Shown piece by piece: positions 34,498 through 43,540 of a stretch of DNA of 64,000 nucleotides; position 1 is the stretch's first letter, and each line of letters opens with the position of its first letter. Source of the DNA: Actinoplanes ianthinogenes (GTDB lineage: Bacteria; Actinomycetota; Actinomycetes; Mycobacteriales; Micromonosporaceae). The stretch is taken from NCBI RefSeq assembly GCF_018324205.1, contig NZ_AP023356.1, positions 6,263,501 through 6,327,500 of the forward strand, given 5' to 3'. Under the pieces are notes generated by a model. The model was not told the origin of the DNA. It did not search any database and saw only the letters and a program-made list of their open reading frames with translations. The position numbers and the translations under genes were made by a program.

Positions 34498-37236
34498 TCA
34501 GCTGTCGCCGCCGGTCTCGCCGACCGGGGCCGCGTTCACGTCGTCGATCGCGTACTTCTTGGCGGCCTCGCCGGGCACGTGCCCGGGCACCTTGCCGCGC
34601 AGCGCGAGCTCGCGCAGCGTGGCCACGGTGACCGACTCGCCGTCCACGTGGAAGTGGCGGCGCAGCGCGTGCCGGGTGTCGCTCATGCCGAAGCCGTCGG
34701 TGCCGAGCGAGGTGTACCCGTTCGGCACCCAGCGGGCGATCAGGTCGGGCACCGCCCGCATCCAGTCGCTGACCGCCACCGACGGGCCCTCGGCGCCCTC
34801 CAGCTTCTGCTGGATGTACGGCTTGCGCGGCTGGTCGCTCGGGTGGAGCAGGTTGTGCTCCTCCGCCTCGATCGCGTCCCGCCGCAGCTCGCCCCAGGAG
34901 GTGACCGACCACACGTCGGCGCTCACGCCCCAGTCCTGGGCGAGCAGTTCCTGCGCCTTGAGCGCCCAGCGCATGCCGGTGCCGGAGGCGAGCAGCTGTG
35001 CTTTCGGCCCGCCGGTGGCCGGACCCTCCGAGTAGCGGTAGATGCCCTTGAGGATGCCCTCGGCGTCGACGCCCTCCGGCTCGGCGGGCTGGATCGCCGG
35101 CTCGTTGTAGATGGTGAGGTAGTAGAAGATGTTCTCCTGCTTCTCGCCGTACATGCGGTGCAGGCCGTTCTCGATGATGTGCGCGATCTCGTAGGCGAAC
35201 GCCGGATCGTACGCCACCACGGCCGGGTTGGTCGCCGCGATCAGCAGCGAGTGCCCGTCCTCGTGCTGCAGGCCCTCACCGTTGAGCGTGGTGCGGCCGG
35301 CCGTGGCGCCGAGCAGGAAGCCCCGGGTCATCTGGTCGGCGGCGGCCCACAGCTCGTCGGCGGTGCGCTGGAAGCCGAACATCGAGTAGAAGATGTACAG
35401 CGGGATCATCGGCTCGTCGTGCGTCGCGTACGACGTGCCGGCCGCGATGAAGCTCGCGGTCGAGCCGGCCTCGTTGATCCCCTCGTGCAGGATCTGGCCG
35501 TTCGTCGCCTCCTTGTAGGACAGGAACAGCTCCCGGTCCACCGAGGTGTACGTCTGGCCGTGCGGCGAGTAGATCTTCTTGGTCGGGAAGAGCGAGTCCA
35601 TGCCGAAGGTGCGGGCCTCGTCCGGGATGATCGGCACCCACCGGGCGCCGAACTCCTTGTCCTTCATCAGGTCCTTGAGCAGGCGGACGAAGGCCATCGT
35701 GGTGGCCACCTTCTGCTTGCCGCTGCCCCGCTTGATGTCGGCGAACGCCTTGGTGTCCGGGATCGCCAGCGACTTGGCCTTGGTGCGCCGGGACGGCACG
35801 TAACCACCCAGGTCGCGGCGGCGCTCCTGCATGTACTGGTACTCGTCGGACTTCTCGCCGGGGTGGTAATACGGCGGGAGGTACGGGTTCTCCTCGAGCT
35901 GTTTGTCGCTGATGTCGAGGTAGAGCCGGTCCCGGAATCCCTTCAGGTCCTCCAGGGTCAGCTTCTTCATCTGGTGGGTGGCGTTGCGGGCCTCGAAGTG
36001 CGAGCCCAGCGTCCAGCCCTTGATGGTCTTGGCGAGGATCACCGTCGGCTGGCCGGTGTGCTCGGTGGCAGCCTTGTACGCCGCGTAGAGCTTGCGGTAG
36101 TCGTGGCCGCCGCGCTTGAGGTTCCAGATCTCGTCGTCGGTCATGCCCTCGACGAGCTTGCGGGTGCGCGGGTCGCGGCCGAAGAAGTGCTCGCGCACAT
36201 ACGCCCCGGACTCGCCCTTGTAGGTCTGGTAGTCACCGTCGGGCGTCACGTTCATCAGGTTGACCAGGGCGCCGTCGGTGTCCGCGGCGAGCAGCGGGTC
36301 CCACTCCCGGCCCCAGACCACCTTGATCACGTTCCACCCGGCGCCGCGGAAGAAGGACTCCAGCTCCTGGATGACCTTGCCGTTGCCGCGTACCGGGCCG
36401 TCGAGGCGCTGGAGGTTGCAGTTGACCACGAAGGTGAGGTTGTCCAGCTCCTCGCGGGCGGCCAGGCCGATCGCGCCGAGCGACTCGACCTCGTCCATCT
36501 CGCCGTCGCCGAGGAACGCCCAGACGTGCTGCTGGCTGGTGTCCTTGATGCCGCGGTTGTGCAGGTAGCGGTTGTACCGCGCCTGGTAGATCGCGTTCAT
36601 CGGGCCCAGGCCCATGCTGACGGTGGGGAACTCCCAGAAGTTCGGCATCAGCCGCGGGTGCGGGTACGACGGGAGGCCGCCGCCCGGGTGGCTCAGCTCC
36701 TGGCGGAAACCGTCGAGCTGGTTGGTGGTGAGACGACCCTCGAGGTACGCCCGGGCGTACATGCCGGGGGAGGCGTGACCCTGGAAGAAGATCTGGTCAC
36801 CACCGCCGGGGTGGTCCTTGCCCCGGAAGAAGTGGTTCATGCCGACCTCGTAGAGGCTGGCGCTGGACGCGTACGACGAGATGTGGCCTCCGACGCCAAT
36901 CTCCGGACGCTGCGCGCGGTGCACCAGCATGGCGGCGTTCCACCGGACGTAGGCCCGGATGCGCCGCTCCACGAACTCGTCACCCGGGAACCAGGGCTCC
37001 TGCTCCGGGGTGATCGTGTTGATGTAGTCGGTGGACGTCAGTGGCGGAACGCCAACCTGTCGTTCGCGAGCGCGCTCCAGCAGGCGCAACATCACGTACC
37101 GGGCTCGTTTGGCGCCCCGTTCATCGATGACTCCGTCGAGGGACTCGATCCACTCGTTTGTTTCCGAAGGGTCGATGTCCGGAAGCTGGCTCGGCAGGCC
37201 ATCGCTGATCACCGGGCGCTTGCGCTCCGTGGCCAC
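34498..37236 (-). CDS. aceE: Pyruvate dehydrogenase E1 component
   Basis: A 912-residue homodimeric-type E1 that decarboxylates pyruvate with thiamine diphosphate and passes acetyl to E2 lipoyl groups. Visible motifs: GGHISSYASSASLYEVGMNH, the TPP-binding AFLGDGEMDEVESLGAIGLA, the transketolase-like YGEKQENIFYYLT and the C-terminal SVTSWGELRRDAIEAE. GTG 37236 begins VATERKRPVISDGLPSQLPD behind AGAGGA. In actinobacteria this form works with SucA/AceF hybrid complexes. DUF3052 and AhpE lie about 3 kb away, as in Mycobacterium, separated here by two inserted genes. Confidence 0.95.
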   Translation of the reverse strand: MATERKRPVISDGLPSQLPDIDPSETNEWIESLDGVIDERGAKRARYVMLRLLERARERQVGVPPLTSTDYINTITPEQEPWFPGDEFVERRIRAYVRWNAAMLVHRAQRPEIGVGGHISSYASSASLYEVGMNHFFRGKDHPGGGDQIFFQGHASPGMYARAYLEGRLTTNQLDGFRQELSHPGGGLPSYPHPRLMPNFWEFPTVSMGLGPMNAIYQARYNRYLHNRGIKDTSQQHVWAFLGDGEMDEVESLGAIGLAAREELDNLTFVVNCNLQRLDGPVRGNGKVIQELESFFRGAGWNVIKVVWGREWDPLLAADTDGALVNLMNVTPDGDYQTYKGESGAYVREHFFGRDPRTRKLVEGMTDDEIWNLKRGGHDYRKLYAAYKAATEHTGQPTVILAKTIKGWTLGSHFEARNATHQMKKLTLEDLKGFRDRLYLDISDKQLEENPYLPPYYHPGEKSDEYQYMQERRRDLGGYVPSRRTKAKSLAIPDTKAFADIKRGSGKQKVATTMAFVRLLKDLMKDKEFGARWVPIIPDEARTFGMDSLFPTKKIYSPHGQTYTSVDRELFLSYKEATNGQILHEGINEAGSTASFIAAGTSYATHDEPMIPLYIFYSMFGFQRTADELWAAADQMTRGFLLGATAGRTTLNGEGLQHEDGHSLLIAATNPAVVAYDPAFAYEIAHIIENGLHRMYGEKQENIFYYLTIYNEPAIQPAEPEGVDAEGILKGIYRYSEGPATGGPKAQLLASGTGMRWALKAQELLAQDWGVSADVWSVTSWGELRRDAIEAEEHNLLHPSDQPRKPYIQQKLEGAEGPSVAVSDWMRAVPDLIARWVPNGYTSLGTDGFGMSDTRHALRRHFHVDGESVTVATLRELALRGKVPGHVPGEAAKKYAIDDVNAAPVGETGGDS

Positions 37237-37313
37237 AGGCAATCCTCTTGGTTGAGTGTCGGAACCGGTGCGATCCAGGTGGCGTATCGCCCGGAGGTCT
37301 CCATCCTGCCTCT

Positions 37314-37342
37314 TAACGGTGGGCATCGTCACGCCTAACGGT
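37314..37342. promoter_or_regulatory. Direct repeats upstream of aceE
   Basis: TAACGGT occurs at 37314-37320 and 37336-37342, a 22-bp step that places both on one face of the helix, about 80-105 bp upstream of the aceE start. They could bind a regulator of pyruvate metabolism; no assignment is possible. Confidence 0.3.
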
Positions 37343-37388
37343 CGGCGCAGCGATGCGCGACACATGTACTGACCAGTAACTTTCCGCC

Positions 37389-37793
37389 TCACCCCTGGAG
37401 GAAGGAGAACCGCACCTGCCGGGTGGGGTTGTCGCCGTTGGGATCCACCAGGCAGATCGACTGCCAGGTGCCCAGCGCGATGCGGCCGCCGAGCACCGGG
37501 AGGGTGGCGTACGGCGGGATCCAGGCCGGCAGTACGTGATCGCGCCCGTGTCCCCGCGATCCGTGCCGGTGCCGCCACTTGTCCTCGGCCGGCAGCAGGT
37601 CGTCGATCGCGGTCAGCAGGTCGTCGTCGGAGCCCGCGCCGGTCTCGATGATCGCCAGCCCGGCCGTCGCGTGCGGCACGAAGACGTGCAGCAGGCCGTC
37701 CTGCTCGGACGCCACGAACTGGTCCGCCTGCCGGGTGATGTCGACGACGACGGGCCGGTCCCCGGTCCGGACGGTGATCGTTTCGCTACGCAT
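37389..37793 (-). CDS. YjbQ / UPF0047 family protein
   Basis: A 134-residue single-domain protein starting MRSETITVRTGDRPVVVDIT. The family signature is clear: VFVPHATAGLAIIE, W-R-H-R-H-G-S with conserved histidines, and GTWQSICLVDPNGDNPTRQV. Members have been linked to secondary thiamine-phosphate synthase activity in E. coli (YjbQ). Thiamine diphosphate is the cofactor of aceE upstream and of the fused E1 enzyme downstream, a suggestive setting. It is divergent from the E1-like gene. Confidence 0.85.
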   Translation of the reverse strand: MRSETITVRTGDRPVVVDITRQADQFVASEQDGLLHVFVPHATAGLAIIETGAGSDDDLLTAIDDLLPAEDKWRHRHGSRGHGRDHVLPAWIPPYATLPVLGGRIALGTWQSICLVDPNGDNPTRQVRFSFLQG

Positions 37794-37979
37794 CGGCAGA
37801 GCCTATGTGTACAGGTCGAGCACCATGAAAGCGGCCGCGACGAGCAGCAGACACGTGGCGCACCTCATGATCATCCCGGTATTGCACCACCGATCCGGCG
37901 TTCGCGCCGGAAGATCGACACGTGTGATCGGATCCGTCGGCGGGTGGCAGCGTTCGCCCCGGTCCGCAATGCTGATTTC

Positions 37980-40199
37980 GTGACCACCCCGCAAAGCCTC
38001 GACGAGCGGTTCCGCGATGCGGTCTCGGCCCTGCGACCCCCGGAGCAGCGGCGCGCTCCCGGCGATCCGGTCCGCGACGGCGTCACGCTGACCGGCGCCC
38101 GTGCCCTGGAACTCTTCGACGCCCAGCTCGCCAGCCGCCATCTCGACCTGGCGGCGCGCTGGCTGCGCAGCTTCAACGAGGGCTTCCACACGGTCGGCTC
38201 GGCCGGCCACGAGGGGAACGCGGCGGTCGCCGCGGCGCTGCGTGGCGACGATCCGGCGCTGCCGCACGACCGGGCCGCGGCCTTCTACTGCGCGCGCGCC
38301 GCCGCGTCCGAGCCGGAGCGCCGCGTGCAGCGGCTGGAGGACGCCGCCCGGGACATTCTCCGGGGGGTGGTGGCCTCGGTCCGGGACCCGATCAGCGGCG
38401 GGCGCGACAAGGTGTTCGGAAACGCCGAACTGCATCTGGTCCCGGTGGTCTCGGCGCCGGCGGGTCATCTGCCGCGAGCGGTCGGTCTTGCGTACGGCCT
38501 GAGCCGCTCGCCGGACCCGCGCTGGCCGTCCGACGCGATCGTCGCGGCCACCTTCGGCGACGACGGGATCGACCAGCCCGGCGCGGCCGCCGCCCTGCAC
38601 GCCGCGGGCTGGCACGGCCGGGCCGGGCAGCCGGTCCCGCTGCTGCTGGTCTGCGAGGACGACGCGCCCGGCGGCCCGGACCCGGACGGCTGGGTCGCCT
38701 CGGTGCTGCGGGCCCGGCCCGGGGTGCGGTATTCGTACGCCGACGGGTGCGACCTGGCCGCCACCTACGACGCCGCCACCGAGGCCGCCGAGTTCGTCCG
38801 CCGCGAGCGCCGTCCCGCGGTGCTGCACCTGGGCACGGTGCTGCTGCTGGGCCGGCCCGGCGACCCGGAGCCCGGCCCGGACCTGGAGCGGGATCCGCTG
38901 GTCGGCACCGCCCGGCTGGTGGTCGAGGCCGGCCTGCTCGGCCCGGACGACGTGATCACCCGGTACGACGAGGTCGGCTGGCAGGTGCGCAAGGCGGCCG
39001 AGGAGGTGCTCGGCGAGCCGAAACTGGCCACCGTCGGCGAGATCGTCGCCTCGCTGGCCCCGCGCCGCCCGCTGCGGGTGGCGCACGCGGTCACCGAGGC
39101 GGCGAGCCGGGCCGCCGGACCCGGCGCGGCCGGGCGGGCCCGGATCTTCGACGGGCGGCTGCCCGAGCAGGCCGGGCCGATGACCCTGGCGCAGACCGTC
39201 AACGCCGCGCTCACCGACGCGCTGGCCGCCCGCCCGGGGCTGCTGGCCTTCGGCCCGGGCACCACCCGCGGCGGGCGGCACGGCGTCACCGCCGGGCTGC
39301 GCGAGCGCGGCGGCGACCGGGTCTTCGACACCCCGCCGGACGCGGCCGGCGTGCTCGGGCTGGCCCTGGGCGCCGGGCTGGCCGGGCTGCTCCCGGTCGC
39401 CGAGTTGCCCGACCTGGCCAGTCTGCACAGCGGCGAGGACCAGCTGCGCGGCGAGGCGGCGACCATGTCGTTCCTCTCCTCGGGGGCGTATCGCAACCCG
39501 CTGGTGCTGCGCCTGCCGGCCCTGGCCGACCCGTACGGGCTGGGCGGCCACCTGGCCAACGACAACTCCCTCGCCGTGCTGCGTGACGTGCCCGGCCTGG
39601 TGGTCGCGGTGCCGGCCCGGGCCGAGGACGCCGCGCCGATGCTGCGCACCTGCCTGGCCGCCGCCGAGGTGGACGGGAGTGTCTGCGTCTTCCTGGAGCC
39701 GGCCTCGCTGTATCAGACGAGGGACCTCTATCAGCAAGGTGACAATGAATGGCTGGCCCCCTACACGCCACCCGAACGGTGGGTCGGTGAGCACGCCCCG
39801 ATCGGCCGGGCTCGCATCTACCCCCTGGGCACCGCGCAGGACTTGACGATCGTCACGTACGGTGGCGGGGTGCGGATGTCCCTACGGGTGGCGGCCCGGC
39901 TGGCCGCTGACGGGTACGGCACCCGGGTCGTCGACCTGCGCTGGCTGAACCCCCTTCCCGTCGCTGACCTGGTACGCGAGAGCCTGGCCACCGGCCGGGT
40001 GCTGATCGTCGACGAGACCCGCCGCTCCGGCGGGGTCGGCGAGGGAGTGCTCGCGGCTCTGGTCGACGGGGCGTTCGTCGGATCCGCGCGCCGGGTGGCC
40101 GCGGCCGACGCACCGGTTCCCCTGGGTCCGGCCGCTCAGCACGTGCTGGTGGGGGAGGATGCCATCACACAGGGTGCCCAGGCACTGCTGGCGCGGTAA
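37980..40199 (+). CDS. Fused alpha/beta thiamine-dependent 2-oxoacid dehydrogenase E1-like protein
   Basis: A 739-residue protein started at GTG 37980. Residues 1-360 resemble E1 alpha (SAGHEGNAAVAAALRGDDPA; TPP-loop region FGDDGIDQPGAAAALHAAGW). Residues about 400-739 resemble E1 beta (MTLAQTVNAALTDALAARPG, then LIVDETRRSGGVGEGVLAAL). Key positions are altered: the GDG-x26-N cofactor loop reads GDDG without the usual Asn, and the beta-subunit TPISE motif reads TPPDA, so the Glu that activates TPP seems to be Ala. It may be a degenerate or specialised E1. No E2/E3 partner is adjacent. Confidence 0.75.
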   Translation: MTTPQSLDERFRDAVSALRPPEQRRAPGDPVRDGVTLTGARALELFDAQLASRHLDLAARWLRSFNEGFHTVGSAGHEGNAAVAAALRGDDPALPHDRAAAFYCARAAASEPERRVQRLEDAARDILRGVVASVRDPISGGRDKVFGNAELHLVPVVSAPAGHLPRAVGLAYGLSRSPDPRWPSDAIVAATFGDDGIDQPGAAAALHAAGWHGRAGQPVPLLLVCEDDAPGGPDPDGWVASVLRARPGVRYSYADGCDLAATYDAATEAAEFVRRERRPAVLHLGTVLLLGRPGDPEPGPDLERDPLVGTARLVVEAGLLGPDDVITRYDEVGWQVRKAAEEVLGEPKLATVGEIVASLAPRRPLRVAHAVTEAASRAAGPGAAGRARIFDGRLPEQAGPMTLAQTVNAALTDALAARPGLLAFGPGTTRGGRHGVTAGLRERGGDRVFDTPPDAAGVLGLALGAGLAGLLPVAELPDLASLHSGEDQLRGEAATMSFLSSGAYRNPLVLRLPALADPYGLGGHLANDNSLAVLRDVPGLVVAVPARAEDAAPMLRTCLAAAEVDGSVCVFLEPASLYQTRDLYQQGDNEWLAPYTPPERWVGEHAPIGRARIYPLGTAQDLTIVTYGGGVRMSLRVAARLAADGYGTRVVDLRWLNPLPVADLVRESLATGRVLIVDETRRSGGVGEGVLAALVDGAFVGSARRVAAADAPVPLGPAAQHVLVGEDAITQGAQALLAR

Positions 40200-40203
40200 A
40201 TTG

Positions 40204-40249
40204 CCACACACTCGGTGCGCCACTTGCGCCCGGGGCCCGGAGTGTGTGG
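40204..40249 (+). terminator. Hairpin just after the E1-like stop
   Basis: CCACACACTC (40204-40213) pairs with GAGTGTGTGG (40240-40249) over 10 bp around a 26-base loop. It starts four bases after the stop codon and ends 58 bp before DUF3052, so it is a terminator or a 5' leader structure; no T-tract follows. Confidence 0.5.
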
Positions 40250-40307
40250 ACTACCCCCAGGTTCCGGTACATTTTCGCGGCATTTCACGGCTAGGAGGAT
40301 TTGGACA

Positions 40308-40742
40308 GTGAGCGCGACCGCGGGTCAGGCCGACGGCGTACGCAGCCTGGCGGACCGGTTCGGCTTCGAGCCGAACATGGTGGTCATGGAGATGGGATAC
40401 GACGACGACGTCGACGAGGATCTCCGTGACGCCCTGACCGAACGCGTCGGTGATTTGGTGGACGAGGACACCGACGAGGTCGTCGACGCGGTGCTGTTGT
40501 GGTACCGCGATGGCGACGGTGATCTGTTCGAGCTGCTCACCGATGCTCTTGGCCCTCTCGCCGACAACGGCGTGGTGTGGCTGCTGACCCCGAAGGCGGG
40601 GCGCGACGGACACGTCGAGCCCAGCGAGATCAGCGAGTCGGCGCCGACCGCCGGCCTGCAGCAGACCTCGACGGTGAACGCCGGCAAGGACTGGACCGGG
40701 GCACGGCTGGTCTCCCCGCGAGGCGCCGCCAAGAAGAAATAG
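40308..40742 (+). CDS. DUF3052 family protein
   Basis: A 144-residue acidic protein begun at GTG 40308 with TAGGAGGA upstream. The run MGYDDDVDEDLRDALTERVG and VVWLLTPKAGRDGHVEPSEI match DUF3052, which in Mycobacterium (Rv2239c) sits between aceE and ahpE. The C terminus is basic (SPRGAAKKK). The function is unknown. Its conserved company suggests a link to pyruvate dehydrogenase or to redox defence (inference). The peroxiredoxin gene follows 70 bp later. Confidence 0.85.
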   Translation: MSATAGQADGVRSLADRFGFEPNMVVMEMGYDDDVDEDLRDALTERVGDLVDEDTDEVVDAVLLWYRDGDGDLFELLTDALGPLADNGVVWLLTPKAGRDGHVEPSEISESAPTAGLQQTSTVNAGKDWTGARLVSPRGAAKKK

Positions 40743-40812
40743 CTCACTGACCTCACCGCCCAGGTCGGCGTCCCTCCGGGCGCCGGCCCATCGGCATCGC
40801 TAGGCTGGTCCG

Positions 40813-41277
40813 GTGCCGATCGAGGTGGGCGTGCCCGCGCCGGATTTCCTGCTCAAGGACCAGAACAACCAAGAGGTCCGCCTGTCCGCGTTCCGCGGCC
40901 GCAGGGCGGTCCTGCTGGTCTTCTACCCGCTCGCGTTCACCCGGCGCTGCCAGGGCGAGCTGACCGAGATCCAGGAACACCTCGCCGATTACGTCAACGA
41001 GCGGGTGCAGGTGCTCACGCTCAGCGTCGACTCGGTCTACAGCCACAAGGTCTGGGCGGAGCAGGAGGGCTTCGGCTTCCCGCTGCTGTCCGATTTCTGG
41101 CCGCACGGCGAGGTGGCCCGCGCCTACGGAGTCTTCAACGAGGACACCGGCTTCGCCAACCGCGGCACGTTCCTGATCGACCCCGCCGGCACGGTCCGCT
41201 TCGCCGAGATGACCGGCCCGGGCGAGTCTCGCGACCAGTCCGCCTGGCGCGTCGCCCTCGGCCGCCTCGACGCCTGA
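40813..41277 (+). CDS. ahpE: AhpE-type 1-Cys peroxiredoxin
   Basis: A 154-residue thioredoxin-fold peroxidase. The peroxidatic Cys46 lies in YPLAFTRRCQGEL, the family's P-x3-T-x2-C pattern with Thr43. No second conserved resolving Cys is present, as in AhpE (Rv2238c in M. tuberculosis). It reduces peroxides and peroxynitrite, with mycothiol or mycoredoxin as likely reductant in actinobacteria. GTG 40813 is the start (VPIEVGVPAPDFLLKDQNNQ). The two arginines before the Cys, where many members have small residues, are a modest oddity. Confidence 0.9.
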   Translation: MPIEVGVPAPDFLLKDQNNQEVRLSAFRGRRAVLLVFYPLAFTRRCQGELTEIQEHLADYVNERVQVLTLSVDSVYSHKVWAEQEGFGFPLLSDFWPHGEVARAYGVFNEDTGFANRGTFLIDPAGTVRFAEMTGPGESRDQSAWRVALGRLDA

Positions 41278-41329
41278 CTGGCGGGTCACGATCGGCGGCA
41301 GGGTAGGATGACCACTCCGGTATCACCCC

Positions 41330-41404
41330 GGGCGCGTAGCTCAGTGGGAGAGCACTCGCCTTACAAGCGAGGGGTCGTAGGTTCGAAACCTACCGCGCCC
41401 ACCA
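41330..41404 (+). tRNA. tRNA-Val(UAC) with encoded CCA
   Basis: A complete cloverleaf. Acceptor arms GGGCGCG (41330-41336) and CGCGCCC (41394-41400) pair, the D stem is GCTC/GAGC, the anticodon stem CTCGC/GCGAG encloses CTTACAA (anticodon TAC), and the T stem GTAGG/CCTAC encloses TTCGAAA. The discriminator A and CCA are encoded. It reads GUA and probably other valine codons by wobble. Confidence 0.97.
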
Positions 41405-41765
41405 CCGTCGGCGTCCCCGGTCCGCGAAGAGCGTGGAGCTGGGACGTTCGTCATGTCCGCTCCGGGGCCGAGCCCCGGAAACCCCACGTCCCGGTCGGTC
41501 GCGGCCGGGCTGTGGGTCGCGGTTTCCGGCATCGGTCGTCCGCTTGTCGCGCTTTGCGCTCCGGCCGTCCGGCCCGCGGAGGACGAGGAGCGGCCGGCCA
41601 CCGGGTCTCCGGTCTGCCCGACCCGGAGCGGGCGCGCCGTGAGCCGAGGATCTCCCCGCGTCGCCCGGCGTGTCCTGGCTGGAGCGTCGAGGAACGCGCC
41701 GGCACACCCGCAGCGCCGCGGCGGTGGCGGGCCGATGCCGGACCGGCCCACCACCACCGCCGTGG
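41405..41765. other. Gene-free stretch downstream of tRNA-Val
   Basis: About 360 bp with open frames in several registers but only Arg/Pro/Gly-rich shadow-like products. No repeat of the tRNA 3' end, integrase or att-like site is seen, so there is no sign of an integrated element. Confidence 0.5.
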
Positions 41766-42263
41766 TCAGGCCGCTCCCGGCCCCGGTGGGTCGGCCCGGG
41801 GCGGGCGCCACCGGCCACCGGGCGGGATCTCGCCGAGGTGTTCCAGCCGGGCCCGGACGCCGCCGGTGGTGCGGCCGAACTCGGTGGCGAGCTCGACCTG
41901 CCCGGCGCCCTCGCGATAGCGGGTGCGGAGCCGCTCGTCGTCGGCCGGTGTCCAGCGGGCCCCCTGGTTGGGCGGGTGGCGGCGCGGGGCCGGGAGGGGC
42001 GCCTGGCCGCCGCCGGGCGGGCCGGTCATAGCGATCAGGCCGGCCAGTGTGGAGGCCAGGACCTCGGTGAGGCCGGGCAGGTCGGCGGGCGCGAGGCTGC
42101 CGCTGATCTCGCTCACCACCTGGCCGTCGCCGTCGCTGCTCACGATGCAGAGGTCGAGCCGCTGGTCCTCGGTGGGGAAGACGGTGACCTGATAGTCCGT
42201 CTCGCCGAGCAGGAGGCGGCGGTCGAGGGTGATCGGGGAGTTCCGGAGTGCTGTGTCGGTCAT
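41766..42263 (-). CDS. Hypothetical protein with C-terminal SANT/Myb-like helix-turn-helix
   Basis: A 165-residue protein. The N-terminal half is an alpha/beta region (ETDYQVTVFPTEDQRLDLCI, VVSEISGSLAPADLPGLTEV). After a proline linker, ARWTPADDERLRTRYREGAG followed by QVELATEFGRTTGGVRARLE looks like the SANT-like helical module that actinobacteria place at the end of many proteins, often in DNA-related contexts. The C-terminal 15 residues are Pro/Arg-rich. The N-terminal part may be a small immunity- or regulator-like domain, but I do not recognise it. The gene lies alone on the minus strand. Confidence 0.6.
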   Translation of the reverse strand: MTDTALRNSPITLDRRLLLGETDYQVTVFPTEDQRLDLCIVSSDGDGQVVSEISGSLAPADLPGLTEVLASTLAGLIAMTGPPGGGQAPLPAPRRHPPNQGARWTPADDERLRTRYREGAGQVELATEFGRTTGGVRARLEHLGEIPPGGRWRPPRADPPGPGAA

Positions 42264-42558
42264 GGGGTGACCGTAGGGTTACCCTCTGACAGTTTTCCGG
42301 GGGTGTGCCGCGCGGTGCCGGTCGGCGAGACCGGGGTCACGGGCGGGCCGCCCCGGGCCGTCCCCGGCGCGTCCGGCCGCCGCCCGATCCGGGACCAGGG
42401 TCGCAACGACAGCGCAACCGGTCGCGGCTCAACTCGACCGGCGGGCCTCCGATCCCTACTGGTACCTGCGGGGAACACCGCAGATGGGCGGGTCCGGCCG
42501 GTTTCCCCTCGGCGGTTCGGGCCCGCCCGGACGGCTACGGCGAACAGGCGCGGTGAGC

Positions 42559-43392
42559 ATGGACCTTTACATCGGCGCCGACGACGAGAAGGTCGTCATC
42601 TCGCCCCGGCCGGTGCGGACCCGGACCGGGCGCGCCCGCACCCGGCGTACCGGAACTCTGGTGCAGGCCGTGCCGCGACCGCCCGCCGCGCGCACCCGCG
42701 AGGTTCGCCTGGCGCGCACCGCGCGCCTGGCCCTGGGCCTGATCTTCGCCACCGCCGTGCTCTCGGCCGTCGGGCTGACCTGGTGGCTGCCGGCGACCGC
42801 GAGCGCCGCCCTGATCGTCTGGTTCTGTCGCGGGCAGGCCCGGGCCGCCCAGTTCGCCGCGTTCGCGGTGCCCCGCGACCCGGAGTCACGGGTGCTGTGG
42901 ACCGAGCCGGAGCGGCGGGCGTTCGCGCGTGCCCTGGCCGCCTCGCACCGGGTGCGCCGGACCTGGCCGGCGCTGACCGACATGATCGACCCGGAGCTCG
43001 GCGACCGCTCGCTCACCCGGGCCCTGGACGAGCTGGCCACCCTGCTGGCCCGGCGCCAGGAGCTGCGCCGGGTGCGGGCGGGTCTGGAGGCGACCCGGGA
43101 CGCCGACATCCCGGTGGACAGCCCGGCCCGGATCGCCGCGGACCTCCAGCGGGAGCGGGCCGACGAGCTGTGGCGGGAGACCGGCGCGGCGGCCGAGGGC
43201 ATCCTGCGGGCGATCGACGCCGCGGCCCGGGCCGGTGAGAGCTTCATCCGCGAGCAGCAGGTGGCCGCCACCGCCCGGCACGCCGAGCGCGCGCTGGCCC
43301 GGGTCGGCGGCGCGCCGGCCGCGGAGAGCGGGCCGGAGCTCGCCGACCGCACCGCTGCCGTGATCGCGGCCTACCGCGATCTGGCCGCCTGA
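42559..43392 (+). CDS. Membrane protein with C-terminal coiled-coil region
   Basis: A 277-residue protein starting MDLYIGADDEKVVISPRPVR; GTG 42553 is an alternative. A basic N-terminal stretch is followed by two adjacent helices at about residues 55-95 (ARLALGLIFATAVLSAVGLT, WWLPATASAALIVWFCRG). The remainder is alpha-helical and charged (RALDELATLLARRQELRRVR, ADLQRERADELWRETGAAAE), suggesting a cytoplasmic coiled coil. No catalytic motif is seen. It converges on the prim-pol-like gene with 148 bp between. Confidence 0.6.
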   Translation: MDLYIGADDEKVVISPRPVRTRTGRARTRRTGTLVQAVPRPPAARTREVRLARTARLALGLIFATAVLSAVGLTWWLPATASAALIVWFCRGQARAAQFAAFAVPRDPESRVLWTEPERRAFARALAASHRVRRTWPALTDMIDPELGDRSLTRALDELATLLARRQELRRVRAGLEATRDADIPVDSPARIAADLQRERADELWRETGAAAEGILRAIDAAARAGESFIREQQVAATARHAERALARVGGAPAAESGPELADRTAAVIAAYRDLAA

Positions 43393-43540
43393 ATTTTCAT
43401 TCATCGGCTTCATACGTTCGGGGGACTCGCCCCATGCCAGGGTCCGGGATAGCTTGTCGGATGACATGTGTTCCCGTGCCCACGCCCGGAAACCGGTCGC
43501 CAGCACCACCGAGGTGGCCGGCCGGGACCACGCGTCCGGG

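Noticed and set aside
33889..37338. 1149-codon plus-strand frame antisense to aceE
   Set aside because: aceE is a clear full-length enzyme on the opposite strand; the antisense product is Arg/Gly/Val-rich with no motif.
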